64,000 nt of DNA from Pseudomonadota bacterium (GTDB lineage Bacteria > Desulfobacterota > Desulfobacteria > Desulfobacterales > Desulfolunaceae), in NCBI GenBank assembly GCA_018818835.1, contig JAHIRD010000070.1:55412-119411 (forward strand), in the 5' to 3' direction. Shown here one piece after another: positions 45,019 to 55,130 of this stretch. The notes under the pieces are model-generated. The model was not told the DNA's origin, made no database searches, and saw nothing but the letters and a program-made list of their open reading frames with translations. Position numbers and translations under genes: made by a program. Positions within the stretch are counted from its first letter, which is position 1; each line of letters starts with the position of its first letter.

Positions 45019-45318
45019 TTAGAGTTTGACAGCAATGTTTGCACGGGTGACTTTGATCCGGATTTTTTCGGCGATTTCAAGCTGGACATCCGTATCTTCA
45101 ACTTTGGTAACCACCCCGTGGATTCCACCGGACGTGACGACTTTGTCGCCTTTTTTCAGGTTTGTGATCATCTCCTGGTGCTCTTTGGCCTTTTTCTGCT
45201 GGGGCCGGATCAGAAGAAAATAAAAAATCACGAACATCAAAATGAGTGGAACAAAAGCGGCAATTCCTCCGGGCTGTGATCCTCCCGAGTTTGCACCAAG
45301 GGCGTAAGCAACGTTCAT
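45019..45318 (-). CDS. yajC: Preprotein translocase subunit YajC
   Basis: About 99 residues. One transmembrane helix (about 20-42) ends in FYFLLIRPQQKKAKEH, the family signature, followed by NLKKGDKVVTSGGIHGVVTKV. ATG at 45318 is chosen because AGGAG lies nine bases upstream; a longer reading to 45387 has no ribosome-binding site and adds a Cys-rich stretch unlike YajC. Precedes secD by 85 bases. Confidence 0.94.
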   Translation of the reverse strand: MNVAYALGANSGGSQPGGIAAFVPLILMFVIFYFLLIRPQQKKAKEHQEMITNLKKGDKVVTSGGIHGVVTKVEDTDVQLEIAEKIRIKVTRANIAVKL

Positions 45319-45514
45319 GAAACAACACTCCTTATATAACATAACAGTTATCGTTAACAGGGATGCAGAACAAAAACATCCCCTCATTATTTATGTTTAA
45401 AACCGGGCCTGATTTATGAAGTAAATAAAAGGAACCGGCTTTATTTGAGGCCATATACAGTGACAACTGATACAGTAAAGTGAAAAATGTGTCAACCTGC
45501 AATTGCCAAGCTGT

Positions 45515-46975
45515 CTATTCACAGACGATTCGACTCTCTCCGGGAAGCATGCCGATGTTTGCTTCAATGGTGATGGAAATACTTCGTTTGTCTTCGATGG
45601 ACAGAATGTCACCCCGTTTTTTGTTCAGAAGATAGCCAGCAACGTCCGGGTGGACAAACCCTTTGGTCGTTGTAATACCTTCCTTGAGGGTTTCCAGGCT
45701 TAGTTTCCGTAAAAAGGCAAGTGCAAATGCCTCGGTGGACAAGACCAGCCCTTTTCCCTTGCAGTGCTTGCAGGTGATGAAATTTCCGAATTCGATGGGT
45801 GGCCGAATGCGTTGCCTGGACATCTCCATAAGGCCAAACTGGGAAATTCGGCTGATTTTGGTCCTGGCTTTATCTTCCTTGAGAAAGTTTTTGATGGTGG
45901 TTTCAACGGCGATTTTGTTTTTTGATTCTTTCATGTCAATGAAGTCAATGACGATGAGTCCGCCAAGATCTCTTAGCCTCAATTGCCGTGCCACTTCTTC
46001 GGCCGCCTCGATGTTGGTCTGTCGGGCTGTTTCCTCAATGTTACGACTCTTGGTGGATTTGCCTGAGTTCACGTCGATTGCGACCAGGGCTTCTGTCTGG
46101 TCAATGACAATGGAACCGCCCGAAGGAAGGGGAACCCTGCTTTCAAAGATGGATGCGATCTGACTTTCCAACTGAAATCGGGAAAAAATCGGTTTGTCCC
46201 CTTTGTGCAGTTTGACCAGCCCCATTTGACGTGGAGAAATGAGTTTTAGAAAGGTTTTCACTTCTTTGAGGATGGCAGGATCATCAATCAGAATTTCGGA
46301 TACATCCGGGGTGAGGTAATCACGGATGGCCCTTACTGCCAGAGTCATTTCCTTGAAAAGAAGAGTGGGGGCCGGTTCTTTTTCCGCAATTTTGTTGATG
46401 TCCTTCCACAGACGCATCAGGTAACTGACATCTTTGGCCATCATGGTTTTGGTGGCATTTTCACCGGCCGTTCGGATGATAAGTCCATAGCCTTCGGGAA
46501 GCTTCAATTTTTCAATAATGTCCTTAAGGCGCGTCCGTTCAGCTTCATCTTCAATCTGTCGTGACACCCCTTTATTATCACTTCCGGGCATCAGAACCAC
46601 GTGGCGTCCAGGGAGTGATATGAACGTTGAAAGCATGGCTCCTTTGTTCATGGACGCATCCTTGGTTACCTGAACGATCAGTTCCTGACCCCGTTTGATG
46701 ACTTTTTTTAAGCTTCGATCACCGGTGGGGTTGTCATGAAAATAGTCGCTGTGGATTTCCTGCATCTGAAGAAAGCCGTGCCGGTCAGATCCAAAGTCCA
46801 CAAAGACAGCCTGAAGACTGGGCTCAATCCGGGTGACGATTCCCTTGTAGATGTTTCCCTGGATGCTTTCTTTGGATGTGGTTTCTAAATGGAATTCTTC
46901 GAGTTTTGATTCGTTAACCCTTGCGATTCGGCATTCTTCAGAGTCAACGGCATTAATGAGAATTTTTCTTGCCAT
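45515..46975 (-). CDS. rng: Ribonuclease E/G family protein (RNase G type)
   Basis: 486 residues, the size of RNase G, lacking the long degradosome tail of RNase E. S1 domain (about 35-120: GNIYKGIVTRIEPSLQAVFVDFG, read in parts), RNase H-like and 5'-sensor parts, then the DNase I-like catalytic region with VAIDVNSGKSTKS and LGGLIVIDFIDM holding the two metal Asp residues. The zinc-link CKHCKGKG follows. It cleaves single-stranded AU-rich RNA and matures rRNA. A long 197-base gap separates it from yajC downstream. Confidence 0.93.
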   Translation of the reverse strand: MARKILINAVDSEECRIARVNESKLEEFHLETTSKESIQGNIYKGIVTRIEPSLQAVFVDFGSDRHGFLQMQEIHSDYFHDNPTGDRSLKKVIKRGQELIVQVTKDASMNKGAMLSTFISLPGRHVVLMPGSDNKGVSRQIEDEAERTRLKDIIEKLKLPEGYGLIIRTAGENATKTMMAKDVSYLMRLWKDINKIAEKEPAPTLLFKEMTLAVRAIRDYLTPDVSEILIDDPAILKEVKTFLKLISPRQMGLVKLHKGDKPIFSRFQLESQIASIFESRVPLPSGGSIVIDQTEALVAIDVNSGKSTKSRNIEETARQTNIEAAEEVARQLRLRDLGGLIVIDFIDMKESKNKIAVETTIKNFLKEDKARTKISRISQFGLMEMSRQRIRPPIEFGNFITCKHCKGKGLVLSTEAFALAFLRKLSLETLKEGITTTKGFVHPDVAGYLLNKKRGDILSIEDKRSISITIEANIGMLPGESRIVCE

Positions 46976-47440
46976 AGGGTTTTTGTTTTGGTTACCTCCA
47001 TTGGTGAATATGGTGCATTATGGTGAGTAATAAAAAGAATTTACGCATAAATAGATAATTGAACGGAACAAGTCAATACAAATATGCCTCCAACATGTCC
47101 GGCATGGCGCAGCACAAAGAGTCAATCGGTAATGTATCATGGGTGATACGGGCATGATTGTCAGATGCTCCTGACGAAATAATTCACGATTATATAGTAA
47201 TGACAGAAATTTGCAAGCGCCATGTCCGATTATGTGCATAGAAAAATGCCACTATTCGTTGAGGTGTCGGTCCGGACGCTCTTTTGCTTGATATTTTAGA
47301 GATAATATGGCAATACAAGTGACTGCTCTGTATGATAATTTTAAATGCATCAATTCCAACGTCGACGTTTTAAAAGTTCATCAAAACGACATATATAATT
47401 TTTTTTAAGCATAAAGACAGGCCGGAGGTAAGAACCGAAC
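46976..47440. other. Divergent spacer between rng and leuS
   Basis: 465 bases, AT-rich toward leuS. Both promoters must lie here, but I see no convincing -35/-10 pairs. No T-box, riboswitch or gene is apparent. Confidence 0.5.
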
Positions 47441-50032
47441 ATGGAAGAAAAATACATTCCCAGGGACATCGAAGATAAGTGGCAGAAGAGATGGGAGGAT
47501 CAAGGCGTGTTCAAGGTTGATGCGGACAGCCGGATGGAGAAATATTATCTCCTTGAAATGTTTCCTTATCCTTCGGGCAATATCCACATGGGCCACGTGC
47601 GGAACTATTCCATCGGAGATGTGGTGGCCCGTTACAAGAAGATGCGGGGATTCAATGTTCTCCACCCCATGGGCTGGGATGCCTTTGGTATGCCTGCGGA
47701 AAATGCGGCCATTGACAACAAGACCCACCCGGCTGCCTGGACCTATGCCAACATCGATACCATGCGCAAGCAGCTGAAACGCCTTGGTTTCAGTTATGAC
47801 TGGAGCCGGGAAATAGCCACCTGTACTCCGGAATACTACCGTTGGGAACAATGGCTGTTTATCAAGATGTTTGAAAAAGGCATGGCATACAGAAAAGAAT
47901 CGTTTGTGAACTGGTGTGAACCCTGCCAGACCGTCCTTGCCAATGAGCAGGTTGAGGACGACTGCTGCTGGCGCTGTGGAAAACAGGTCCGCCAGAAAAA
48001 GCTCTGGCAATGGTTTTTCAGGATCACGGATTATGCCGAAGATCTTCTGGTTCATTGTGACAAGCTTCCGGGCTGGCCAGAAAAAGTGACCACCATGCAG
48101 AAAAACTGGATTGGGAAAAGCGTGGGGTCCGAGGCATGTTTTGCCATGGAAAATTCCGACACGGTTATTCATGTGTTCACCACACGGCCGGATACGATTT
48201 TTGGGGCCACCTTCATGTGTCTTGCCCCCGAACATCCCCTGGTGGAGGAATTATCCCGTGGAACGGAACAGGAAGGGGCTGTGAAATCCTTTGTTGACAA
48301 GATTGCCATGCAGGATCGTTCCAGCAAAGCCCTGGAAAATTATGAGAAAGAAGGGGTTTTTCTGGGTGTATACTGTATCAATCCCCTGACCGGACGACGT
48401 ATGCCTGTGTTTACAGCAAATTTTGCCCTGATGGAATATGGGACCGGAGCTGTCATGTCCGTTCCCGCCCATGACCAGAGAGACTTTGACTTTGCAAAAA
48501 AATATAAACTGGATATCATCCTGGTCGTGAGTCCAAAAGAGGGGACCCTTGATCCCGTGACCATGGATCAGGCCTATACCGAACCCGGAATTATGGTTCA
48601 TTCCGGTGAATTTGACGGCATGGACAGCAGGGATGCCATCCTCAAAATTACAGAACACCTTGAGGCAAAGGGCCTGGGCAAACGGACGGTGTCCTTCCGG
48701 CTCAGGGACTGGGGTATTTCGCGTCAGAGATACTGGGGAACTCCCATTCCCATGATCCATTGCCCCACCTGCGGTGTGGTGCCGGTGCCTGAGGAAGACC
48801 TTCCCATTGTGCTTCCCGAAGATGCGGATCTTCTGGATTCCGGGGGATCGCCCCTGGGGCATCTGGATGAGTTCAAACGGGCCACCTGTCCTCAGTGCGG
48901 ACGTGCAGATGCACGGCGTGACACGGATACCATGGATACCTTTGTGGAATCTTCCTGGTATTATATGCGGTACTGCTGCCCGGATTACGATAAGGGTATG
49001 GTTGATCCCGAGGCCGTTCGATACTGGATGCCCGTGGATCAGTACATCGGTGGTGTTGAACATGCCATTTTGCATCTTCTTTATTCCCGGTATTTTACCC
49101 GGGTGATGAAGGACCAGGGTCTGGTTGATTTCAATGAGCCCTTTGAACGGCTTCTCACCCAGGGCATGGTAAACAAAGCCACCATCACATGCCCTGAACA
49201 TGGGTATATTTTCCCCACTGATGTCGTGGATGGGGGAAATGGCTCCTCATGCAGACATTGCGGGAGCACGGTTGAGATCGGCCGGGTGATCAAAATGTCC
49301 AAATCCAAGAAAAACGTGGTGGACCCCAATGAACTCCTGGGAAAATATGGGGCTGACACCACCCGGCTGTTTTGTCTTTTTGCAGCACCTCCCGAAAAGG
49401 GCCTTGACTGGTCTGATGAAGGGGTGGACGGAAGCTTCCGTTTTCTGAGTCGGGTGTGGCGTATGATCAAAGCAAACGAGGCTATGATCAGGAATTCAAC
49501 GGCCTATGACGGCAGCCTGGACAGCCTCGACGGAAAAAACCGGGAACTTTTTGCAAAAACCCATTTCACCATCAAGAAGGTGACCGGGGATATTGAGGAT
49601 AATTTTCATTTTAACACCGCCATCAGTGCCATCATGGAGCTGGTCAATGTGATGCACACCCTGGAATTCGATTCCATAGATGAGATAAGGGATGCTGTTT
49701 ACCATCTTGCGGTGGAAAGCCTGGTATTGCTTTTGTCCCCCTTTGTGCCCCATTTTGCCGAGGAAATCTGGGCCATGATGGGCCATGACAAAAGCCTTCT
49801 CAATGAAAACTGGCCCGTCCACAACGAAGATGCATTGGTGGAGGATGAGATGCTGATTGTCATCCAGGTGAACGGAAAGCTCAGGGGGAAATTCACCATC
49901 GAGGCCGATGCCGATGAGGCGACAGTCAAGGCCAGGGCCCTTGATGATGATCTGGTGAAAAAATTCATCGGGGACAAGGCCGTACGCAAGGTGATCGTCG
50001 TTAAAAACAAACTGGTCAATATTGTGATATGA
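47441..50032 (+). CDS. leuS: Leucyl-tRNA synthetase
   Basis: 863 residues. Class I synthetase with the HIGH motif as HMGH (in [15 protein letters not shown], near 42) and the KMSKS motif in [15 protein letters not shown] (near 617). A zinc-like CxxC pair lies near 157-177 (CEPC, CWRC), and the CP1 editing domain carries [11 protein letters not shown] and the Asp of the editing pocket. It charges tRNA-Leu. GGAGG lies 12 bases before the ATG. lptE overlaps the stop by four bases. Confidence 0.97.
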   Translation: MEEKYIPRDIEDKWQKRWEDQGVFKVDADSRMEKYYLLEMFPYPSGNIHMGHVRNYSIGDVVARYKKMRGFNVLHPMGWDAFGMPAENAAIDNKTHPAAWTYANIDTMRKQLKRLGFSYDWSREIATCTPEYYRWEQWLFIKMFEKGMAYRKESFVNWCEPCQTVLANEQVEDDCCWRCGKQVRQKKLWQWFFRITDYAEDLLVHCDKLPGWPEKVTTMQKNWIGKSVGSEACFAMENSDTVIHVFTTRPDTIFGATFMCLAPEHPLVEELSRGTEQEGAVKSFVDKIAMQDRSSKALENYEKEGVFLGVYCINPLTGRRMPVFTANFALMEYGTGAVMSVPAHDQRDFDFAKKYKLDIILVVSPKEGTLDPVTMDQAYTEPGIMVHSGEFDGMDSRDAILKITEHLEAKGLGKRTVSFRLRDWGISRQRYWGTPIPMIHCPTCGVVPVPEEDLPIVLPEDADLLDSGGSPLGHLDEFKRATCPQCGRADARRDTDTMDTFVESSWYYMRYCCPDYDKGMVDPEAVRYWMPVDQYIGGVEHAILHLLYSRYFTRVMKDQGLVDFNEPFERLLTQGMVNKATITCPEHGYIFPTDVVDGGNGSSCRHCGSTVEIGRVIKMSKSKKNVVDPNELLGKYGADTTRLFCLFAAPPEKGLDWSDEGVDGSFRFLSRVWRMIKANEAMIRNSTAYDGSLDSLDGKNRELFAKTHFTIKKVTGDIEDNFHFNTAISAIMELVNVMHTLEFDSIDEIRDAVYHLAVESLVLLLSPFVPHFAEEIWAMMGHDKSLLNENWPVHNEDALVEDEMLIVIQVNGKLRGKFTIEADADEATVKARALDDDLVKKFIGDKAVRKVIVVKNKLVNIVI

Positions 50033-50580
50033 TAAAAGAAAACCAGACAACATCCAATATGTTTAAAGGCAGAGCTCTTTCTTTTTTTCTGGTGGGTCTC
50101 TGTGTGTTCTGCCTTGGGTCATGTGGTTACCAGCTGACAGGCGGGGGGAGTTTGCCTGCCGGGGTTCAAACGGTTTTTGTGTCAATGTTTGAAAACAGAT
50201 CCTCGGAAATTGGAATGGAAAACACCGTGGTGAGTGACCTGATTTATGAGTTCAATCGTAATGGCCAGAAGGTGGTTACCGATTCCCGTGATGCCCACGC
50301 CATACTCAGTGGCGTCATAAAATCGATTTCCGTTGAAACGGTCAGCTATAATGCCGATCAGACACGTATGGAAAGCCGGGTGATTGTGATTGCAGATGTG
50401 GTTTTCAAGGGCAATGATGGTGCGGTGATATGGTCAGGGGAGGGTCTGGTCCAGAAGCAGGCCTTCAAGTCCAGCCGTGAGGATAAGCAGGTGGCTGAAA
50501 AAAACAGAAAAGATGCATTGGGCCTTGTTTCAAGACGTTTTGCAGAAAATGTCTATGCCCGATTAACAGATGATTTTTAA
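50029..50580 (+). CDS. lptE: LPS-assembly lipoprotein LptE
   Basis: 183 residues. A hydrophobic signal ends in the lipobox LGSC (Cys near 32), followed by [19 protein letters not shown], the classic LptE opening. The family's [15 protein letters not shown] segment comes next and the end is amphipathic. LptE plugs and supports LptD in the outer membrane during LPS insertion. It overlaps leuS, a very common leuS-lptE order in proteobacteria. Confidence 0.9.
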   Translation: MIKENQTTSNMFKGRALSFFLVGLCVFCLGSCGYQLTGGGSLPAGVQTVFVSMFENRSSEIGMENTVVSDLIYEFNRNGQKVVTDSRDAHAILSGVIKSISVETVSYNADQTRMESRVIVIADVVFKGNDGAVIWSGEGLVQKQAFKSSREDKQVAEKNRKDALGLVSRRFAENVYARLTDDF

Positions 50581-50599
50581 ATCTGACGCGTGCCATCCG

Positions 50600-50643
50600 A
50601 AAAAAAAGGTCTGCCATTCATAATTAGTGGGCAGACCTTTTTT
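50600..50643. terminator. Bidirectional intrinsic terminator between lptE and rpsT
   Basis: AAAAAAAGGTCTGCC pairs with GGCAGACCTTTTTT around a 14-base loop. T runs in both directions serve the converging genes. Confidence 0.9.
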
Positions 50644-50682
50644 AATGTGTTAAAAAGCAAAAACATGATGACACGTCGGTTA

Positions 50683-50946
50683 TCAGGCATTCATGCTGTT
50701 GACCAGTTTTGCAAGACGGGAAATTTTTCGTGACATGTTCTTTTTATTGATCACGCCTTTTTTCGCTGATACGGCAATAACGGATTTTGCCTTGTTCAAA
50801 ATTTCCACGGCATTCTCAGCGTTGTCAGTTGACGCTTTTCTGACCAGTTTGATGGCGTTCTTCATTTTTGTTTTAATGGTCATGTTGTGCATACGTTTTT
50901 TAACATTCTGAATGGCGCGTTTTTTTGCAGATTTATGGTTTGCCAA
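50683..50946 (-). CDS. rpsT: 30S ribosomal protein S20
   Basis: 87 residues, very basic and helical. It begins MANHKSAKKRAIQNVKKR and ends SRLAKLVNSMNA, typical of S20. It binds 16S rRNA early in 30S assembly. Monocistronic, with a promoter upstream and a shared terminator downstream. Confidence 0.97.
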   Translation of the reverse strand: MANHKSAKKRAIQNVKKRMHNMTIKTKMKNAIKLVRKASTDNAENAVEILNKAKSVIAVSAKKGVINKKNMSRKISRLAKLVNSMNA

Positions 50947-51028
50947 CGATCCGACTCCTTATCTTTACATGTTGAGTGTATGTGTTTTAATCCATGAATA
51001 AACCGTTTAAGGTTATAAACTTTGACAA

Positions 51029-51055
51029 ATTATAGTTTTTTCCAGGACAAGTCAA
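51029..51055 (-). promoter_or_regulatory. Candidate rpsT promoter
   Basis: On the minus strand TTGACT (51055-51050), 15 bases, and a perfect TATAAT (51034-51029), about 80 bases before the rpsT ATG. The spacer is two bases shorter than ideal. Confidence 0.5.
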
Positions 51056-51197
51056 GGGAAAAAACAAGGTTCCCTTCATTCCGGACAGTCCCAGGATATG
51101 TCCATGATATTTTTACTTTTCATTTTTACAAAAAGGCACTATGGAATGTGGGGCCGTTTAAGGCTTAAACCATGGACGATTTTAATTCCGGATTGAT

Positions 51198-52763
51198 ATG
51201 AAAGAAAACAGACGTGTGGTTAAAGCGGCGGGCATTGTGGGGCTTTACACCCTGTTAAGCAGAATTTTGGGGTTTGCCAGGGATATGGTCATCGCTTTTT
51301 TTTTCGGATCCGGAATGATCACCGATGCGTTTATCGCTGCGTTCAGGCTTCCGAACCTGATGAGGCGTCTTTTTGCCGAAGGCTCCCTGGTTCTGTCCTT
51401 TGTCCCGGTGTTCACCGATTATCTTGAAACGAAAAGCAGGGAAGATGCCTTCCAGTTGGCAGGGTCCGCACTCAAGGTTCTTACGCTGATTCTGGTGGTT
51501 GTGACTGTGTTGGGTGTTATATTTTCTCCATTGATTCTGTCCCTCCTTGCCCCGGGATTTGATCAGAACCCTGATAAGATGGCACTGGCAGTGTCCTTGA
51601 CGCGCATTGTGTTTCCTTACGTGTTTTTTGTGTGCCTGGTGGCCCTTTGCATGGGCATTTTGAACAGTCTGGGGCATTTTTCCGCACCGGCCCTGGCTCC
51701 GGTCCTGCTCAATGTGGCCATGATCACGGGGCTGCTGGGTGGGGTTTATTTTTCCAGTGACAATGTATTTAGAATTAAATCCCTGGCCTGGGGTGTCATT
51801 GCAGGCGGTGCGATCCAGCTGGGTTTTCAGGTCCCCTTTCTGGTTCGGCAGGGATTCCGATTCTGGAAGAAAACCCCCTTGTTTCATCCGGGCCTGAACC
51901 GCATCGGCCGGATGATGCTCCCTTCGGTACTGGGAGCCGGGGTTTATCAGGTCAATATTGTGGCCGGAACCATTTTGGCCTCTCTTTTGGTTGAGGGCAG
52001 CATGACCTGGCTTTATTATGCGGACCGTGTTTTCCAGTTCCCTCTGGGTATTTTTGCCATATCCATGGGCACGGCGGTGCTCCCCAGCTTGTCGCGTCAG
52101 GCGGCATCCGGGGATATCAAGGGCCTGAAACACACTTTTTCCCAGGGACTCTGCTTTGTGTTTTTTATTACACTGCCGGCCAGTGTCGGGTTGATTGTCT
52201 TGAGTGAACCTATTGTGGCGGTGTTGTTCAAACGGGGAGAATTCGGCAGCCATGACCTTGTGATGACATCACGGGCCTTGATTTTTTACACCCTGGGCTT
52301 GTGTTCCGTATCGGCTGTGCGGGTAACCGCTCCGGTGTTCTATGCCCGCCAGGACGCAAGAACCCCGGTTGTCATTGCCGTTATATCCATTTTGATCAAT
52401 ATTCTGCTGAGTATGCTGCTCATGGGACCCATGCAACATGCAGGGCTTGCCTTTGCAACCTCCCTTGCCTCCACAATCAATCTTGCTCTGCTTTTGTGGG
52501 CCATCCGCAAACAGTTAGGGCGTCTGGGTGGTCGGGTGATTCTGTTGTCTGTTTTTCGATCCCTTCTCTGTGCCCTGGCCATGGGAGCTGTGGTTCATGG
52601 GCTTGCGATTTATCTGATTCCGGCATATAATGTTCCTGTATTTCAAATGATCGCAACCATGGTGTTGTGCATTGGAACCGGCATTCTGGTTTATGCTGTC
52701 CTGGCATTTCTGACCCGGAGTCCTGAGCTTCATAGCGTGATGACCATGCTTAAAAAAAGGTGA
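51198..52763 (+). CDS. murJ: Lipid II flippase MurJ (MviN)
   Basis: 521 residues with about 14 hydrophobic helices. Motifs: GLYTLLSRILGFARDMVIA near the start, FIAAFRLPNLMRRLFAEG, and LYYADRVFQFPLGIFAISMGTAVLP (read in parts) around 270. It flips lipid II to the outer face of the inner membrane for peptidoglycan synthesis. First gene of a plus-strand run with ftsB, a small TPR-like gene, a rhodanese and a MauE-like gene. Weak ribosome-binding site. Confidence 0.95.
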   Translation: MKENRRVVKAAGIVGLYTLLSRILGFARDMVIAFFFGSGMITDAFIAAFRLPNLMRRLFAEGSLVLSFVPVFTDYLETKSREDAFQLAGSALKVLTLILVVVTVLGVIFSPLILSLLAPGFDQNPDKMALAVSLTRIVFPYVFFVCLVALCMGILNSLGHFSAPALAPVLLNVAMITGLLGGVYFSSDNVFRIKSLAWGVIAGGAIQLGFQVPFLVRQGFRFWKKTPLFHPGLNRIGRMMLPSVLGAGVYQVNIVAGTILASLLVEGSMTWLYYADRVFQFPLGIFAISMGTAVLPSLSRQAASGDIKGLKHTFSQGLCFVFFITLPASVGLIVLSEPIVAVLFKRGEFGSHDLVMTSRALIFYTLGLCSVSAVRVTAPVFYARQDARTPVVIAVISILINILLSMLLMGPMQHAGLAFATSLASTINLALLLWAIRKQLGRLGGRVILLSVFRSLLCALAMGAVVHGLAIYLIPAYNVPVFQMIATMVLCIGTGILVYAVLAFLTRSPELHSVMTMLKKR

Positions 52764-52775
52764 AACCGGATTGTG

Positions 52776-53066
52776 ATGCCATTTAAAAAAATAATGTTTT
52801 CCGTGGTTGGAGGTCTGCTGGTTGTATTATCCTTCATTATTGTATTCAGGAATAACGGGTTGCTGGACCTGAAGGGCCGTCAGGATCAACTGGCTAAGGC
52901 GGTTCAGGAAAATGAAAAACTCAAGACGGATAACGCCATTCTTTTCAATGAAGTCAAACGTCTAAAATACGATGATGCCTATCTGGAACATGTGGCAAGA
53001 AAAGAACTGGGCATGATCAAGGGCGATGAAATCATCATTCAATTTCATTCGGATAGAAAGAAATAA
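52776..53066 (+). CDS. ftsB: Septum formation initiator FtsB/DivIC-like
   Basis: About 96 residues. One transmembrane helix (about 5-27), then a coiled coil (about 35-70, LAKAVQENEKLKTDNAILFNEV) and the conserved end YLEHVARKELGMIKGDEIII. FtsB/DivIC proteins bridge FtsL and FtsQ in the divisome. A GTG three bases upstream is an alternative start. Lies ten bases after murJ. Confidence 0.88.
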   Translation: MPFKKIMFSVVGGLLVVLSFIIVFRNNGLLDLKGRQDQLAKAVQENEKLKTDNAILFNEVKRLKYDDAYLEHVARKELGMIKGDEIIIQFHSDRKK

Positions 53067-53317
53067 TGAAAAGTAAACACATGTTTTATACCCGGACCCT
53101 GGCGGACCTTTATCTTCGTCAGGGATATCTCTCGGAGGCTGAAAAGGCCTTTGGGGTACTTCTGGAAAAAGAGCCTGGTCATCCGGGTTACCTTTCCTCG
53201 CTGACACTTATCGCCCAACGAAGACATGAAGAAAAAAAACAGGCACTTGTTGATTTGGTCCGAACATGGGCGAGCCTTCTGCATAAGGCAAGCCCTTGTT
53301 CGGATTTGGAGGCCTGA
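53066..53317 (+). CDS. Small TPR-like protein
   Basis: 83 residues. About one and a half TPR-type helices (TLADLYLRQGYLSEAEKAFGVLLEKEP), then a basic helix. Its ATG overlaps the ftsB stop (TAATG), giving tight coupling. No signal peptide. It could adapt a partner protein; function unknown. Confidence 0.65.
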   Translation: MKSKHMFYTRTLADLYLRQGYLSEAEKAFGVLLEKEPGHPGYLSSLTLIAQRRHEEKKQALVDLVRTWASLLHKASPCSDLEA

Positions 53318-53320
53318 ACC

Positions 53321-53830
53321 ATGCCCCTCCTGGCAAGAACCCTAAGGGAAATCAGTCAGATTCTTGTGCTTGCCATCCTGTTTGCCCTTGGTGTCAATGC
53401 CATGTCGCCACGGGGAATTGCCTTGATGGGACAGTGGGATGTATCTGAGGGGCTTGTCAGGGCCGGAGCCAAGAATGAGGTGATGACCCATGATCGGGAG
53501 ATCACGCGAGTTCAGGATGCCTATGCTCTCTTTCAGACCGGATCGGTTCTTTTTGTGGATGCGCGGGACGAGACGCTTTATTCAGAAGGGCACATTAAGG
53601 GGGCGGAGTCTCTGCCAGTTTATGATTACGATGCTCATTTCGAGAATTTTATAGCCCGCCATCCCCGGATGGATCAGACCCTTATCACCTATTGTTCGGG
53701 GCGTGAATGTGAGGACAGCCACACACTGGCAACGTACCTGACAGATGATGGGTATACCAAGGTGGTAATTTTTATCGACGGTTATCCGGCTTGGCAGAAG
53801 GAGGGCTTTCCCGTTGAATACGGCCATTGA
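53321..53830 (+). CDS. Membrane-anchored rhodanese-like protein
   Basis: 169 residues. One N-terminal hydrophobic helix (about 10-30) serves as an anchor. The rhodanese domain (about 60-165) includes VLFVDARDETLYSEGHIKGA and the active-site loop CSGREC, whose first Cys carries the persulfide; a WQKEGFPV end closes it. It likely handles sulfane sulfur outside the inner membrane. The gene ends inside the start of the MauE-like gene. Confidence 0.85.
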   Translation: MPLLARTLREISQILVLAILFALGVNAMSPRGIALMGQWDVSEGLVRAGAKNEVMTHDREITRVQDAYALFQTGSVLFVDARDETLYSEGHIKGAESLPVYDYDAHFENFIARHPRMDQTLITYCSGRECEDSHTLATYLTDDGYTKVVIFIDGYPAWQKEGFPVEYGH

Positions 53831-54275
53831 AAATGCAATGACGAACAAAAAACTGGAATGTCTGGTCCGCTGGACTCTGGGTGGTGTCTTTGTCTATGCC
53901 AGCATCCACAAGATCCTTGATCCGTCTGAATTTGCAAAAATCATATACGGGTATCAGCTTGTTCCGGGATATGTGATAAACCTGTCGGCCATCATCCTTC
54001 CCTTTGTGGAATTGTTTACGGGGCTTTTTCTATTGCTTGGAATTTACCCCCGCTCTTCGGCAATTCTTGCCAATGTGATGCTTGGCATATTTATGGTGGC
54101 CATCTCCATCAATCTGATCCGGGGACATGAATTTGACTGCGGATGTTTTTCGGTAAACAAAAACGGCCATACTGCGTCAAACATTGAGCTTCTGATCAGA
54201 GATGCAATCTGGTTTGTTTTTGGCCTGCTTCCTATTCTCTTCCGGACAGAACGTTTGTTCGTGATTCGGAGCTGA
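53814..54275 (+). CDS. MauE/DoxX-family membrane protein
   Basis: About 153 residues with four hydrophobic helices. MauE-type features: LGGVFVYASIHKILDPSEFAKI and FVELFTGLFLLLG, then a Cys-x-Cys in HEFDCGCFS between helices 3 and 4. MauE/DoxX proteins are linked to periplasmic disulfide or thiol chemistry. The TTG at 53814 is chosen over ATG at 53838 because GGAGGG lies eight bases upstream; it then overlaps the rhodanese gene by 17 bases. The pair probably works on the same thiol/sulfur substrate. Confidence 0.8.
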   Translation: MNTAIENAMTNKKLECLVRWTLGGVFVYASIHKILDPSEFAKIIYGYQLVPGYVINLSAIILPFVELFTGLFLLLGIYPRSSAILANVMLGIFMVAISINLIRGHEFDCGCFSVNKNGHTASNIELLIRDAIWFVFGLLPILFRTERLFVIRS

Positions 54276-54292
54276 AACGTCTATAGAACAAT

Positions 54293-54424
54293 CTATTTGA
54301 AGCCAGCCATGGCCCTGAAAAATTTACTTCTGTAAAGTATTTTTTCACATTGAATCTGTGCCATTTGATATGGCCTGAGAGCAAGAAAGACGACAAGGGC
54401 GTATATCCCTTTGATTATATTCAT
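54293..54424 (-). CDS. 43-residue small protein with strong ribosome-binding site
   Basis: ATG at 54424 is preceded seven bases upstream by AAGGAGG, a near-perfect Shine-Dalgarno box. It encodes 43 residues: MNIIKGIYALVVFLAL, a short hydrophobic segment, then a basic tail ending FFRAMAGFK. It may be a small membrane protein or a peptide. It converges on the MauE-like gene and lies 128 bases beyond the end of the hypothetical gene at 54552. No family recognised. Confidence 0.5.
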   Translation of the reverse strand: MNIIKGIYALVVFLALRPYQMAQIQCEKILYRSKFFRAMAGFK

Positions 54425-54551
54425 AGTCCCGCCTCCTTAAGAAAATGTGTGAACAGCTTCTAATACCGTATTTTTCTTGTATCGATAACGTGAGATATCA
54501 GGTTTTCAGGACATGATAAAGCTCTTTGTTCGGATTCATGTATAAAACCAT

Positions 54552-55016
54552 TTAAAGATAGGTGATTACTGTTTTATCCTGGAAAAACGTACCCGTGTGT
54601 ATTTTTTCGAGGATAGCTCCCACCTCCCGGTGGCAGGTGTCGCTGAACCCATTGTACTCGTCACTGATAACCTTGAGTTTGGCCGGAATTTTGTAATCCA
54701 TGATGATGAGTTCATCCCGCTTCAGGCCGCAGTTGTATACCAGAATGGATTTGAGGTCACGGTTCACATATAAAAAAATGGGGGTATCCACGCAGTTTGT
54801 GCGGATGGCCAGGCTGTATCCCATATTTTCCGCCCCACTTAGCACAAGGGTTCTGACTTGAGAGTTTTTAACCAAAGATATACGTTCCATGGGTGTTGTC
54901 TTTATCCTTAGAAATGGGGCATGGTTTGGATGAAAAAACGACCTTTTCAAACGGTTCAAATGCTGGTAGAGTCTGATCTTAAATTTAAGGTCCCGAACAG
55001 GGCTCGTCCAGGCCAT
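54552..55016 (-). CDS. Hypothetical protein
   Basis: Up to 154 residues. The core (LVKNSQVRTLVLSGAENMGYSL, read in parts, to the end) is alpha/beta with a conserved-looking LYVNRDLKSILVYNCGLKRDELI. No signal or membrane segment and no family recognised. Start uncertain: ATG at 55016 has no ribosome-binding site; ATG at 54890 has AAGGA 14 bases upstream and would give 112 residues. It is divergent from the small membrane gene at 55131. Confidence 0.55.
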   Translation of the reverse strand: MAWTSPVRDLKFKIRLYQHLNRLKRSFFHPNHAPFLRIKTTPMERISLVKNSQVRTLVLSGAENMGYSLAIRTNCVDTPIFLYVNRDLKSILVYNCGLKRDELIIMDYKIPAKLKVISDEYNGFSDTCHREVGAILEKIHTGTFFQDKTVITYL

Positions 55017-55130
55017 TATGCTACAATCATAAGTGATGCTCAGCCATAATCAATATCAGTATCCGTCGTTTCCTGTCAAACGTTAAGAGATTGATCTTGG
55101 ATTCAATCATTTTTCAATACCGGAGCAAAG

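Noticed and set aside
47405..49201. Long open frames opposite leuS (47405-48235 and 48251-49201, minus strand)
   Set aside because: They are antisense to a clear leucyl-tRNA synthetase, with His/Gly-rich composition typical of shadow frames and no family motif.
51255..52253. 332-codon open frame opposite murJ
   Set aside because: Antisense to MurJ; the product is Gln/His/Arg-rich with no hydrophobic core, a shadow of membrane-helix codons.
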